64,000 nt of DNA from Rosettibacter sp964572725. Its GTDB lineage: Bacteria; Bacteroidota; Ignavibacteria; Ignavibacteriales; Melioribacteraceae. Positions within the stretch are counted from its first letter, which is position 1. Every line of letters starts with the position of its first letter. Of the stretch, positions 17,459 to 25,600 are shown piece by piece. The position numbers were made by a program, and so were the translations under genes. The notes below the pieces were generated by a model. It had not been told where the DNA came from, made no database searches, and saw only the letters and a list, made by a program, of their open reading frames with translations. The stretch spans positions 8,371 through 72,370 of the forward strand of contig CAZNFW010000010.1 of NCBI GenBank assembly GCA_964572725.1. The letters run 5' to 3'.

Positions 17459-18547
17459 TTAATTCTTCTTTCTAAATTCTTCCATGAATGTAACTAATGT
17501 TTCAACACCTTTTTTGGGGAAAGCATTATAAATTGATGCACGTATTCCGCCCACGCTTCTGTGTCCCTTTAAGCCGTCTAAATCTCTTTTCTTTGCTTCT
17601 TCAATAAATTTTTTTTCTAATTCTTCATTTGGCAATCTAAATGTTACATTCATTAATGAACGGTCTTCTGGAACTTTTACTGTACCTTTGTAAAATCCTT
17701 CGCTTGAATCAATAACATCATAAAGAATTTTGGCTTTTTCAACATTTCGTTTATACATTTCATCCAGACCGCCCATGTTTAATAACCACTTGAATACCAA
17801 TCCAGCAATATAAATTCCAAAAGTTGAAGGAGTATTATATAATGAATTATTTTCAACATGAACTTTATAATTCAAGTAAGTATGAAGACTATCCGATGAC
17901 CTTTCAAGCAAATCTCTTCTAATAATTACAAGAGTAACACCTGCAGGGCCGATATTCTTTTGAGCACCAGCATATATTAATCCGTATTTATTTACATCAA
18001 TTTTCTTATGAAGTATATCTGAAGATGCATCACATACTAATGGAACATTTCCAACTTCCGGTTCAGTTTTCCATTGAGTTCCATAAATTGTGTTGTTCGA
18101 AGTAAAATGAACATATGAAGCATCGGGATCAAGTTTTAATTCGGATTGCAGCGGAAGACGAGTAAAATTTTCTTCTTCTGTTGATGCAGCAATATTAACA
18201 GTTCCAACTCTTTTAGCTTCTTTCACTGCTTTTTTAGCCCATGAACCAGTAACGATATAATCAGCTTTATTTTTGGGTGGCATTAAGTTTAAAGGCACCA
18301 TTGAGAATTGCAGTGTAGCTCCTCCCTGAAGAAAAAGAACAGCATAATTGTCATTAATATCAAGAAGTTTTCTTAAATCAGCTTCTGCTTCTTTAATAAT
18401 CTGGTCAAAAATTTTTCCGCGATGGCTCATTTCCATTACACTCATTCCACATCCTTTATAAGAAAATAAATCTTTCTGTGCTTCGAGCAACACTTCTTCA
18501 GGTAATACTGCTGGACCAGCACTAAAGTTATAAATTCGCTTTTCCAT
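17459..18547 (-). CDS. serC: Phosphoserine aminotransferase SerC
   Basis: PLP enzyme of serine synthesis (3-phosphohydroxypyruvate to phosphoserine) and also of pyridoxine synthesis in some bacteria. It starts RIYNFSAGPAVLPEEVL and has LFLQGGATLQFSMVP, YVHFTSNNTIYGTQW, the PLP-lysine segment AGAQKNIGPAGVTLVIIR, and the C-terminal GLKGHRSVGGIRASIYNAFP. Length 362 is standard. It follows the DUF1015 gene by 46 nt on the same strand, an arrangement repeatedly seen in anaerobic and Bacteroidota-like genomes. Confidence 0.97.
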   Translation of the reverse strand: MEKRIYNFSAGPAVLPEEVLLEAQKDLFSYKGCGMSVMEMSHRGKIFDQIIKEAEADLRKLLDINDNYAVLFLQGGATLQFSMVPLNLMPPKNKADYIVTGSWAKKAVKEAKRVGTVNIAASTEEENFTRLPLQSELKLDPDASYVHFTSNNTIYGTQWKTEPEVGNVPLVCDASSDILHKKIDVNKYGLIYAGAQKNIGPAGVTLVIIRRDLLERSSDSLHTYLNYKVHVENNSLYNTPSTFGIYIAGLVFKWLLNMGGLDEMYKRNVEKAKILYDVIDSSEGFYKGTVKVPEDRSLMNVTFRLPNEELEKKFIEEAKKRDLDGLKGHRSVGGIRASIYNAFPKKGVETLVTFMEEFRKKN

Positions 18548-18593
18548 TTTAGATTCCTTTTTATAGTTAATAATTATTTTATCTGAAACTTTA

Positions 18594-19826
18594 TTAAATC
18601 AAATGAACCAGCAAACCATCTCTTAACTTTGGTTCGAACCAAGTTGATTTTGGCGGCATTATTTCGCCGGCATCAGAAATATTCATCAAATCATCTAAAG
18701 TTACAGGATACATAGAAAATGCAACCTCTGCTTTGCCGCTGTCAACAAGTTTTACTAATTCATTTGTACCTCTTATTCCACCAATAAAATCAATGTTAGT
18801 ATCAGTACGAGGATCATTTATTCCAAGTACTGGATGCAAAAGATAATTTTGTAATATGCTTACATCAAGATTATCTGAAACAGTTTTACCTTTTTTTACA
18901 TTCTCATTTGGTCTTAGCATATACCAGTTTTTGTCAATATACATACAAAATGTTTTTTGTTTATCAGGAACAGGAGTATTAGTTTTTTCAATCAAGAAAT
19001 TTTCTTCTACTCTTTTAAGAAACTCTTCTTTCTTCATGTTTAATTTATGAACTATCCTGTTATATGGTAATATTTTAAGTTGATTCGAGGGAAAGAGAAC
19101 TGCGAGGAAATAATTATATTCTTCCTCTCCATTATGATATGGATTCTGTTCTTTTTTAATTTTTTGAACTCTGCTTGCACTTGCAGCCCGATGATGACCA
19201 TCTGCAATATAAAGGTAATCGACTTTTGCAATTTCATTAATAATATCATTTAAATAATCATCAGGAAGAATCCATATTGTATGCTTAATTCCATCTGCTG
19301 CAGTAAAATCGTAAATTGGATTTAATTTTGTTATTACATTATTAATTATTTTATCAACTGATTCAACCGCACGATATGTTAAAAAAACAGGTCCAGTTTG
19401 TGCTTCTGTAATTAAAATATGATTTGTTCTGTCATCTTCTTTAACTTTGCGTGTTTTTTCATGTTTTTTAATTATGTCTTTATCATAATCTTCTACAGAA
19501 AAAGTTGCAGCAAGACCAACCTGCGAATGATTTCCCATTACAAGTTTATAAATATAAATATGTGGATTATCATCAATCATCAGCGGGGCTTCTGATTTCA
19601 ATCTCTCAAGATTTTCTTTCGCTTTTTGATATACTTCATTTGAATAAATATCTTCGACATTAGGCAATTCTATTTCCGAACGGGTTACTCTAAGAAAACT
19701 TAATGGATTTCCTTTTGCAAGTTCTGCAGCTTCTTCTCTGCTGACTACATCGTAAGGTACACTTGCAATTAGATGAGCAACCTTTTCATTTGGTCTTAAT
19801 GCTCTAAATGGACGAATAACAGCCAT
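18594..19826 (-). CDS. DUF1015 family protein, upstream partner of serC
   Basis: A 410-residue cytoplasmic protein of the DUF1015 family: MAVIRPFRALRPNEKVAHLIASVPYDVV at the N-terminus, then NPLSFLRVTRSEIELP, the central HEKTRKVKEDDRTNHILIT, DGHHRAASASRV and the end SMYPVTLDDLMNISDAGEIMPPKSTWFEPKLRDGLLVHL. The DGHHR motif is the family hallmark. The ATG at 19826 has GGAGA seven nt upstream and matches family starts; an earlier ATG at 19859 is less likely. Function is not established; association with serine biosynthesis genes suggests a role in serine or amino-acid metabolism. A palindrome 88 nt upstream may control the pair. Confidence 0.9.
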   Translation of the reverse strand: MAVIRPFRALRPNEKVAHLIASVPYDVVSREEAAELAKGNPLSFLRVTRSEIELPNVEDIYSNEVYQKAKENLERLKSEAPLMIDDNPHIYIYKLVMGNHSQVGLAATFSVEDYDKDIIKKHEKTRKVKEDDRTNHILITEAQTGPVFLTYRAVESVDKIINNVITKLNPIYDFTAADGIKHTIWILPDDYLNDIINEIAKVDYLYIADGHHRAASASRVQKIKKEQNPYHNGEEEYNYFLAVLFPSNQLKILPYNRIVHKLNMKKEEFLKRVEENFLIEKTNTPVPDKQKTFCMYIDKNWYMLRPNENVKKGKTVSDNLDVSILQNYLLHPVLGINDPRTDTNIDFIGGIRGTNELVKLVDSGKAEVAFSMYPVTLDDLMNISDAGEIMPPKSTWFEPKLRDGLLVHLI

Positions 19827-19913
19827 AATTTCTCCAATAATGAAAAATTTATTATGCAAAATAGTATATAAAGGTATTATTGTAAAATAGAAATGAAGTT
19901 TAAATAATTATAA

Positions 19914-19931
19914 ATAATTATGCATAATTAT
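19914..19931. promoter_or_regulatory. Perfect 18-bp palindrome, candidate MarR operator
   Basis: ATAATTATGCATAATTAT reads identically on both strands. It lies between the marR stop and the DUF1015 start, where the DUF1015-serC promoter should be. MarR-family dimers bind palindromes of this size. The half-site TAATTATG occurs again upstream of marR itself (about 20449-20456), which suggests autoregulation. The binding assignment is inference; the palindrome is direct observation. Confidence 0.45.
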
Positions 19932-19949
19932 GAATAAAGAGTTTCGGTT

Positions 19950-20432
19950 TTAAAATTTAGATTGGGACATTTTTTCTTCTATCTTATCTTCTGCAACTGC
20001 TTTGCCAAGTTTCTTGAGAAGCTCCCCAAGAGTTTTTTGTTCTTGTGCAGTTAAAACAGACATAAGTTGAGTAATGTATTCAGCATGAGAATAAAATATT
20101 CTATCAAAAAGTTCTTTCCCTTCTTTTGTTAATTGCACAAGAATAGCTCTTCTATCCTCTTTGCTATGCACTCTTTCTATTAAACCCAATCTCTCAACAT
20201 TATCAAGAACAAGTGTCATATTACCACCCGTAACCAGCATCTTTTTACAAATTTCTCCAACTTTTAATGGTCCTAAATGCCCGAGTATTTCAATAACTGC
20301 AAATTGAGGCTGAGTTAAACCATAACTGCGAATATTTTCTGTAGTTTTTTTATTAAAAGATGAAAATGCTCTTGCAAGTTTAATCCATGTATTTAATGCC
20401 AAATCAATCTTTTTCCCGTATCTTTTCTTCAT
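19950..20432 (-). CDS. MarR-family transcriptional regulator
   Basis: A 160-residue winged-helix regulator. The recognition region reads YGLTQPQFAVIEILGHLGPLKVGEICKKMLVTGGNMTLVLDNVERLGLIERVHSKEDRRAILVQLTKEG, with the DxR wing motif (KEDRRA) of MarR proteins. The flanking helices would form the dimerisation interface. No Cys close to the DNA-binding domain suggests a ligand-responsive rather than thiol-responsive sensor. It is followed on the same strand by DUF1015-serC and by the 18-bp palindrome, so these genes are possible targets. Confidence 0.92.
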   Translation of the reverse strand: MKKRYGKKIDLALNTWIKLARAFSSFNKKTTENIRSYGLTQPQFAVIEILGHLGPLKVGEICKKMLVTGGNMTLVLDNVERLGLIERVHSKEDRRAILVQLTKEGKELFDRIFYSHAEYITQLMSVLTAQEQKTLGELLKKLGKAVAEDKIEEKMSQSKF

Positions 20433-20607
20433 TTTATTTTACTTTAATTATGATATTACTAACCCAAATTAATATTTTAATTTATCTTGTTCAATTCTTT
20501 GATTAAGAATAAAATTTCTTCAGTTCATATTTTGTGTTGTAGAATTTTTAATTATAGAGGGGGCTGACTTAAAAGTAATTTTTATTAGTTAGCATAACTG
20601 ATGGCAT

Positions 20608-20815
20608 TCAATTGACCATTAGTCCAAGCTTTTTGATATTATGTGATATTGCTACTAATCAAAATTCTACATTGACTTTTTCAATGCTCCTGAAATTTAA
20701 CCTCTTAAATCCTTGATTTTTTATACTTTTCTATATCAATACTCTATTTATTCTATCTGTTTTATCAATTCTTTTATCTTTTCTTAGACTTTCTTCTTAT
20801 ATCTCTTCGTATTAA
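20608..20815 (-). pseudogene. IS1182-family transposase, C-terminal fragment with in-frame stops
   Basis: In one minus-strand frame the text reads KSIKNQGFKRLNFRSIEKVNVEF, a stop, then LVAISHNIKKL. This is close to the end of IS1182 transposases as I know them (GQIK.N.GFRRF..RGLEKVNVEWGLVAIAHNLKKL). At least three in-frame stops interrupt it and the upstream part is degraded, so it is not functional. The final stop is TGA at 20608-20610; the left boundary of recognisable similarity is approximate. Confidence 0.55.
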
Positions 20816-20862
20816 CTGCCCATACATAACTGTATTTATTTGCATTTCGACACGGTGTACAC

Positions 20863-20909
20863 TTGTCATACTCGCGGAAGTCTACCAGTGGGTAGACAGG
20901 CTGGTATCC
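20863..20909 (+). repeat. REP-like repeat, copy 1, with inserted hairpin
   Basis: Begins TTGTCATACTCGCG, shared exactly with 21151-21164, and ends in CTGGTATCC. The whole resembles the widespread intergenic GTCATTCCCGCG...GGGAATCC element, but its centre carries GTCTACC-AGTG-GGTAGAC (20880-20897), a perfect 7-bp hairpin. Confidence 0.5.
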
Positions 20910-20955
20910 AAAAAATTATTCATATGGTAACACTCTTAAAGTTTAGATGCAAACC

Positions 20956-21055
20956 NNNNNNNNNNNNNNNNNNNNNNNNNNNNNNNNNNNNNNNNNNNNN
21001 NNNNNNNNNNNNNNNNNNNNNNNNNNNNNNNNNNNNNNNNNNNNNNNNNNNNNNN
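20956..21055. other. Assembly gap of 100 N
   Basis: Exactly 100 undetermined bases, the conventional filler for a gap of unknown size. Flanks are not duplicated. Because it falls in repeat-rich IS remnant sequence, a collapsed repeat is the probable cause. Confidence 0.95.
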
Positions 21056-21150
21056 CTACCGATAGGTAGATTACGCAAATTATCGCTAATATGGGATTCC
21101 CTCCTGACTACCGTCAGGTAGGTCTGCGTAGGAATTACATTGTGCCAATA

Positions 21151-21176
21151 TTGTCATACTCGCGATAGCGTGTATT
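21151..21176 (+). repeat. REP-like repeat, copy 2
   Basis: TTGTCATACTCGCG (21151-21164) repeats copy 1 exactly, then continues ATAGCGTGTATTC, so that CGCGATAGCGTG forms a short imperfect hairpin without the insert seen in copy 1. Confidence 0.5.
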
Positions 21177-21362
21177 CTTATCCTCCTATTGTTGGGGCAA
21201 GGTAAATAGTAACTATTCAACTTCACAATCTATGATAAAAAATTTGCGTTTTCTGTGCTCTTAATTTAAAAAGTCTTACTTTTTAAACACCCTTAGGCAA
21301 CTAAATTTTGAGATTAACAATTTTTATTATAAATTATAATCAAAGAAAATGGGATAATATTC

Positions 21363-21740
21363 TTGGAAACCCAGATTAAATATTTTACACCGCAGGAAGC
21401 TAGAAAAGCTCTTCCATTAGTTAAAAGAATAGTAAGAGATATTTTAAATACAGCTTACGAAATTCGAATGATAACAGAATTTAACGGCGGTAAATTCGAA
21501 GGTAATAGCCAAATATACCTGCTCAAAGAGCAAATCAATAATTATATAAAAGAATTAGAAGAAATTGGATGCTCGTTTAAAGACTGGAATTTTGAAGTAG
21601 GACTTGTTGATTTCCCTTCAATAATCAATGATGAAGAAGTTTTTCTCTGCTGGCGCAGTGATGAAGATGATATTAAATTTTATCACGGCATAACCGAAGG
21701 TTATATTGGAAGGAAACCCATACCAGAAGAATATTTATAA
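21363..21740 (+). CDS. DUF2203 family protein
   Basis: A 125-residue protein matching the DUF2203 pattern: KYFTPQEARKALPLVKRIVRDIL, then LEEIGCSFKDWNFEVGLVDFPSIINDEEVFLCWRSDEDDIKFYHGITEGYIGRKPI. The GLVDFP...V.LCWR...I.(Y/F)(H/W) block is diagnostic. Start is TTG: the in-frame upstream sequence back to a stop at 21330 has no ATG or GTG, and the nearby ATG at 21349 is out of frame and stops after two codons. Function is unknown. It stands alone after the IS remnant. Confidence 0.82.
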   Translation: METQIKYFTPQEARKALPLVKRIVRDILNTAYEIRMITEFNGGKFEGNSQIYLLKEQINNYIKELEEIGCSFKDWNFEVGLVDFPSIINDEEVFLCWRSDEDDIKFYHGITEGYIGRKPIPEEYL

Positions 21741-21864
21741 TTTTTGGAAACTGAATCTTTTCTTCATCAATGAACTAACTTAAATTACTTCTGACCTTTT
21801 TATTTATGTGATGGTTTGCATTTACACAAAAAGATTTTTACAGAAATTCAATTCTTATTCTCAA

Positions 21865-22296
21865 TTAAGATTTAGTTTCTTCAATTCTATATGAATGAGT
21901 TATTTCTACTGCTTTTTGAAGCATTGCTGTAACACTGCAATAAGTCTTTTGAGATAATTCGATTGCACGTTCTACTGCATCTACAGGAATATCTTTTCCA
22001 TAAAAAACATATTCAAGATGAATTTTAGTAAACACCTGTGGATGTGTTTCCTGAACTTCTGCAGATATATTCATTTCGAACCCATCCAGCTTAACTTTCT
22101 TTTTTTGTAAAATCACAGCAACATCACTTCCCGTGCAGCCTCCCAGAGCAATTAACAATAACTCTTTAGGTCTTATTGCTGCATCACTTCCGCCAAATTG
22201 TTCCGGTCCATCCATTACAACCCAATGATTTGAATCTGTCTTGCCAATAAATGTAACTCCCTGTATGTGCTTTACAACTGCTTTTTTAGTTGCCAT
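21865..22296 (-). CDS. OsmC family protein
   Basis: A 143-residue OsmC/Ohr-superfamily protein with the two conserved redox cysteines, in LIALGGCTGSDVAVIL and KTYCSVTAMLQKAVEI. It belongs to the general OsmC group (YhfA-like; GPEQFGGSDAAIRPKELLL) rather than to Ohr. Likely thiol-dependent peroxidase or related detoxification. The ATG at 22296 is chosen because GGGAGA lies 6 nt upstream; a longer frame begins at 22308. Last gene of a minus-strand run SPFH, giant aminotransferase, DUF2905, OsmC. Confidence 0.9.
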   Translation of the reverse strand: MATKKAVVKHIQGVTFIGKTDSNHWVVMDGPEQFGGSDAAIRPKELLLIALGGCTGSDVAVILQKKKVKLDGFEMNISAEVQETHPQVFTKIHLEYVFYGKDIPVDAVERAIELSQKTYCSVTAMLQKAVEITHSYRIEETKS

Positions 22297-22402
22297 AATC
22301 TCTCCCAATAAAAATTTCTTTATGCATATGAGATGAAGTTATTCACAATTAGATTCAAGTAAAATTATAAAATGTTAGCATAGAGTAAAAACGGTTATAT
22401 TT

Positions 22403-22624
22403 TTACTTTCTTAAAAGATATAAAATGAGAGATATAATAATACTTAGAATTATTGAAGTAACAATCGGGAAATAAAATGTAAAATTTTTCCCTCTGATTA
22501 AAATATCCCCCGGCATTTTACCTATAAATGGAATTTTGTCCCAGAGTGTAATTAATATTCCAAGTACTAAAAATATAATCCCGCCAAGTATTAAAAATTT
22601 TCCTAATGTTTGAAATTCGTTCAT
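22403..22624 (-). CDS. DUF2905 family small membrane protein
   Basis: A 73-residue protein with two transmembrane helices (LGKFLILGGIIFLVLGILITL and FPIVTSIILSIIISLILYLL) separated by the conserved cytoplasmic or periplasmic segment WDKIPFIGKMPGDILIRGKNFTFYFPI. KIPF.G..PGDI...G.NFTFYFP is the DUF2905 signature. Function unknown. It lies 52 nt downstream of the giant aminotransferase gene and could be cotranscribed with it. Confidence 0.9.
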   Translation of the reverse strand: MNEFQTLGKFLILGGIIFLVLGILITLWDKIPFIGKMPGDILIRGKNFTFYFPIVTSIILSIIISLILYLLRK

Positions 22625-22676
22625 AGGACATCTAATTTTTGTTAATGAACAAAGTTATAAAAGATAAATTAAACTA

Positions 22677-25600
22677 TCATCCGTTTTCTCCGGCGAGTCT
22701 TGCTATTTGAAGCAAATAAAATCTCAATAGTTCTTGATTTTTAGGACTCAACGGCTGGTCTTCAATTTTTATTATTGATTCAACTTCTTTCAATGCACGA
22801 ATGATATTTATCGGTACTTCTGTCATACCCTGAGAAATAATAGAAAGATATTCAAATGCGGCAGTTAAAAATTGCTGCATATTGTCGTCAAAAGAAGCTG
22901 ATGTTAATAAACGAGGTGATACTTTTAATTTTTTCGGGGTAAATAATAATTCTTTAACAGGAACATTTGAAGATAATGAATTAAGTGCAATGGCCAATTC
23001 AACAAAACTTGCTACCCTTTGAAAGATAGGTTCTTCCAACAACTCCCATATTTTTGCTCTCCATTTAGATATTTCAACCGGAATCATAAGCAATTTTTCA
23101 ATTTCCCTAATCCATTCCTTATCGATGTTTCCATTAATTTGTTTTAATAAATCATCAAGACTTGTATTGAAAAAGTTTGGCTGGAGCAATATTGCTACAT
23201 CTGGTCTAAGAGTTGGAAGCAAATCAGGAATAAATTTATCTTTATCAAAAAATTCTGTTACATTAAGGCCATGTCTTCTCAATAATTCTTTCTGAAACAT
23301 TGGTAAATATTTATAAAGTGAGTCAATATCTTCCCGTAATGCTATTAAAGCAGAATTACCTGCAGGAAATGCTTTTTCAATTTTACCGAGATAAGTTAAG
23401 TTAATATCCTGATAAATTCTAAGAGTATGAAGAATTTCATAAACTGACAGATTCGGCAGAATTCTGTCCTGAATTAAATTTTCAGATTCACCTTCGGGAA
23501 ATTCTTTTTGTGAAAAATTGTTCAAAGCTCTGAACAACCCGGTAGTTAATTGATTAACCCCAAGAATCATAGTTTGTGACTGATTATGAGCAATAGCTCT
23601 TAACAGACTTCCATAGCGTGCAAATGGAATAGTGCCGGCAATTCTTTCAAGAATTTTTTGACCAATTAATTCACCTGAACCCTGACCCGGACGAACTGTG
23701 GGTCTATCTCTTAATGCTGGTATTGTTCTTCCAATAAAGTAGGAAATGATATGAATACCCACAACATCTTCTTCTCTTCCATAAAGTATCTGACGAAAGT
23801 TCTCTGTATAAATTTTCAAAAATTCATCAAAAGTAGAATCTCTTTTGCCTATAGTTAATCTTTCTAACTCCTGCATTCCTCTTGTTTTATATTGCAGTCT
23901 TGTTTCTGAAAGCGGCTCGCCTGCTCTTAAAATTTCTTCTCTATAAAATTTTTGAGTTTCTTTAACATGGTATAAAAGTCCAGCTAAATCTTTAATAGAT
24001 AAATATCTAATTCTTTCAGAAAGATTGCTCTGGAAGGTAAGCAAGTCTTTGCAAGAAAAAACACCCACCAATGGAGTAGAAGCATAATCAGTACTTCTTT
24101 TTGTAGAAGCTTCAAGGTATTTTGAAAATCTGTTTGATGTATCTTCAGATTTAATAAATACTGGTTGACCTGCAACATCCGAATAATATCCACCCTGCCG
24201 CTGCATTGGTTCACCGCATCCCATTTTAATTCTTATTTTCCCTATCAAATTATGAGATGCAACCCATTTCATCAGTTCAAATTTTGCTTCTCTAAAAAGA
24301 TTCATACCAGTAGATTGTCCTACTTGTTGACTTAAATCAGAGCCGGCAACAAAAATTTCTGTAATTATTTCTGCAAATCGTTCATGTGTTTCCTGATTCA
24401 TTCTTCTGCTTTGGTTGGAATATTCCCAAATTTTATTTAAATAATCTTCGATATTTTTTACTGATTCAATATCTTCAAATAAATGAATAATCCAAATGCT
24501 TGGGAGCTCAGCTTTGTTATTATCTCTTAAAATTTGTTCACGTCTGGAATACAATTTTCTATCAAGTGAAATTAATGCATCCGGTTTGGTTGTCATGCTA
24601 ACCTGTATAGCTAAAACCATTCCGGGGTTTCCATATTTGCCCGAAATCTCATTTATTTCATTTATATTGTGAACAGTAGTATCAATAGCAAACTGGTCTT
24701 GAGCAGTTATTAATTTTTGATGTATGCGTGGTGTAATAACAATTCTCTTTAAAAGGTCACGATACATTCCAGCTTCAATAAAAAATTCCAGATTATTAAT
24801 ATTTTTTTGAATAACTGGAATAAGAGAATGAAGAGTCTTTCTTAATTTTTTATTTAAAGAAAAATAATATTCAAGAGTATCTCTTCGTTTGCGGCGAAGT
24901 TCGAGCATTTTTCTTTCGAGTCTGTCGTTATGCCGCCACATTTTAGTTAACGGGTCTTCAGCAATATGAAGTTTAATGCCAATTTTTCTTAATCTGCTCA
25001 TCTCAACATTAAAAGGAAGTGTTCCTCTGTATCTTTTCTCAAGTTGATGTGTAAGCAAAGTAATTTCATTTAATAAGTCTGTAAATCGCTTATTGTTAAC
25101 TGGTAATTTTTCTATTTCCTGAATTAGTGGATTCTCAATTGATACAGAGTTATCATACTTTATAATCATTTCAATAATTTTTGCCTGCCGAGTTACATTT
25201 TCAATTATCACAGCAGCAAGGAGACTATGCCCCTGCCCTGATGGACGATTGCTGCCATCCCAATCACCCCAGAAAGAAAGAAAAGCATTATATGGATAAT
25301 CAGTATACAAGTAGAAGTAATCCTCTGCTGCAATTATAGATTTTAAGTCAAGAAGCAATTCCTGAGGTTCTTCACTAGAAATTATCGATACATTTTTGCC
25401 AAAGTATTCTTTTATAATTTCTTCTTTTAATCTCTCAATTAAGTTTGATGAAACATCTTTATTTTTAATCAAATTATCAATCAGCTTCTCAAATAAAATT
25501 TCTGCTTTAATTGAATACATTTGTGTTGGATGCACAGTTCTGTCATATAATCGATTCTGGAATGCCTCTTTTCTTCTTTGCAAATCATCTTTATAAAATT

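Larger units (their letters stand above)
20557..21296 (-). mobile_element. Degraded IS1182-like insertion sequence remnant
   Basis: The left end carries GGCTGACTTAAAAGTAA (20562-20578). The complement of 21276-21292, GGGTGTTTAAAAAGTAA, matches it at 13 of 17 positions, so the two could be decayed terminal inverted repeats. Just inside the left end, the minus strand encodes a stop-ridden transposase C-terminus. Just inside the right end, the minus strand can be read KLNSYYLPCPNNRRI, resembling the QLYLLPPSL-type N-terminus of IS1182 transposases. The centre is mostly missing or in the assembly gap and holds REP-like repeats. Boundaries are approximate. Confidence 0.45.
20433..21362. other. Gene-free 930-bp stretch with IS remnant, repeats and gap
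   Basis: No intact gene is present. From left to right it holds the marR upstream region, an inverted-repeat-like end (20557-20578), a decayed transposase 3' end on the minus strand, a REP-like repeat with a hairpin (20863-20909), 100 N, further hairpins (CTACCGATAGGTAG at 21056-21069; CCTGAC...GTCAGG about 21103-21118), a second REP-like copy (21151-21176) and a second inverted-repeat-like end (21276-21292). An open frame at 20840-21121 runs through the N block and is not a gene. Confidence 0.8.

Noticed and set aside
20840..21121. Open frame of 93 codons spanning the N block
   Set aside because: Most of it is undetermined bases and the rest is REP-like hairpin sequence; no protein family is visible.
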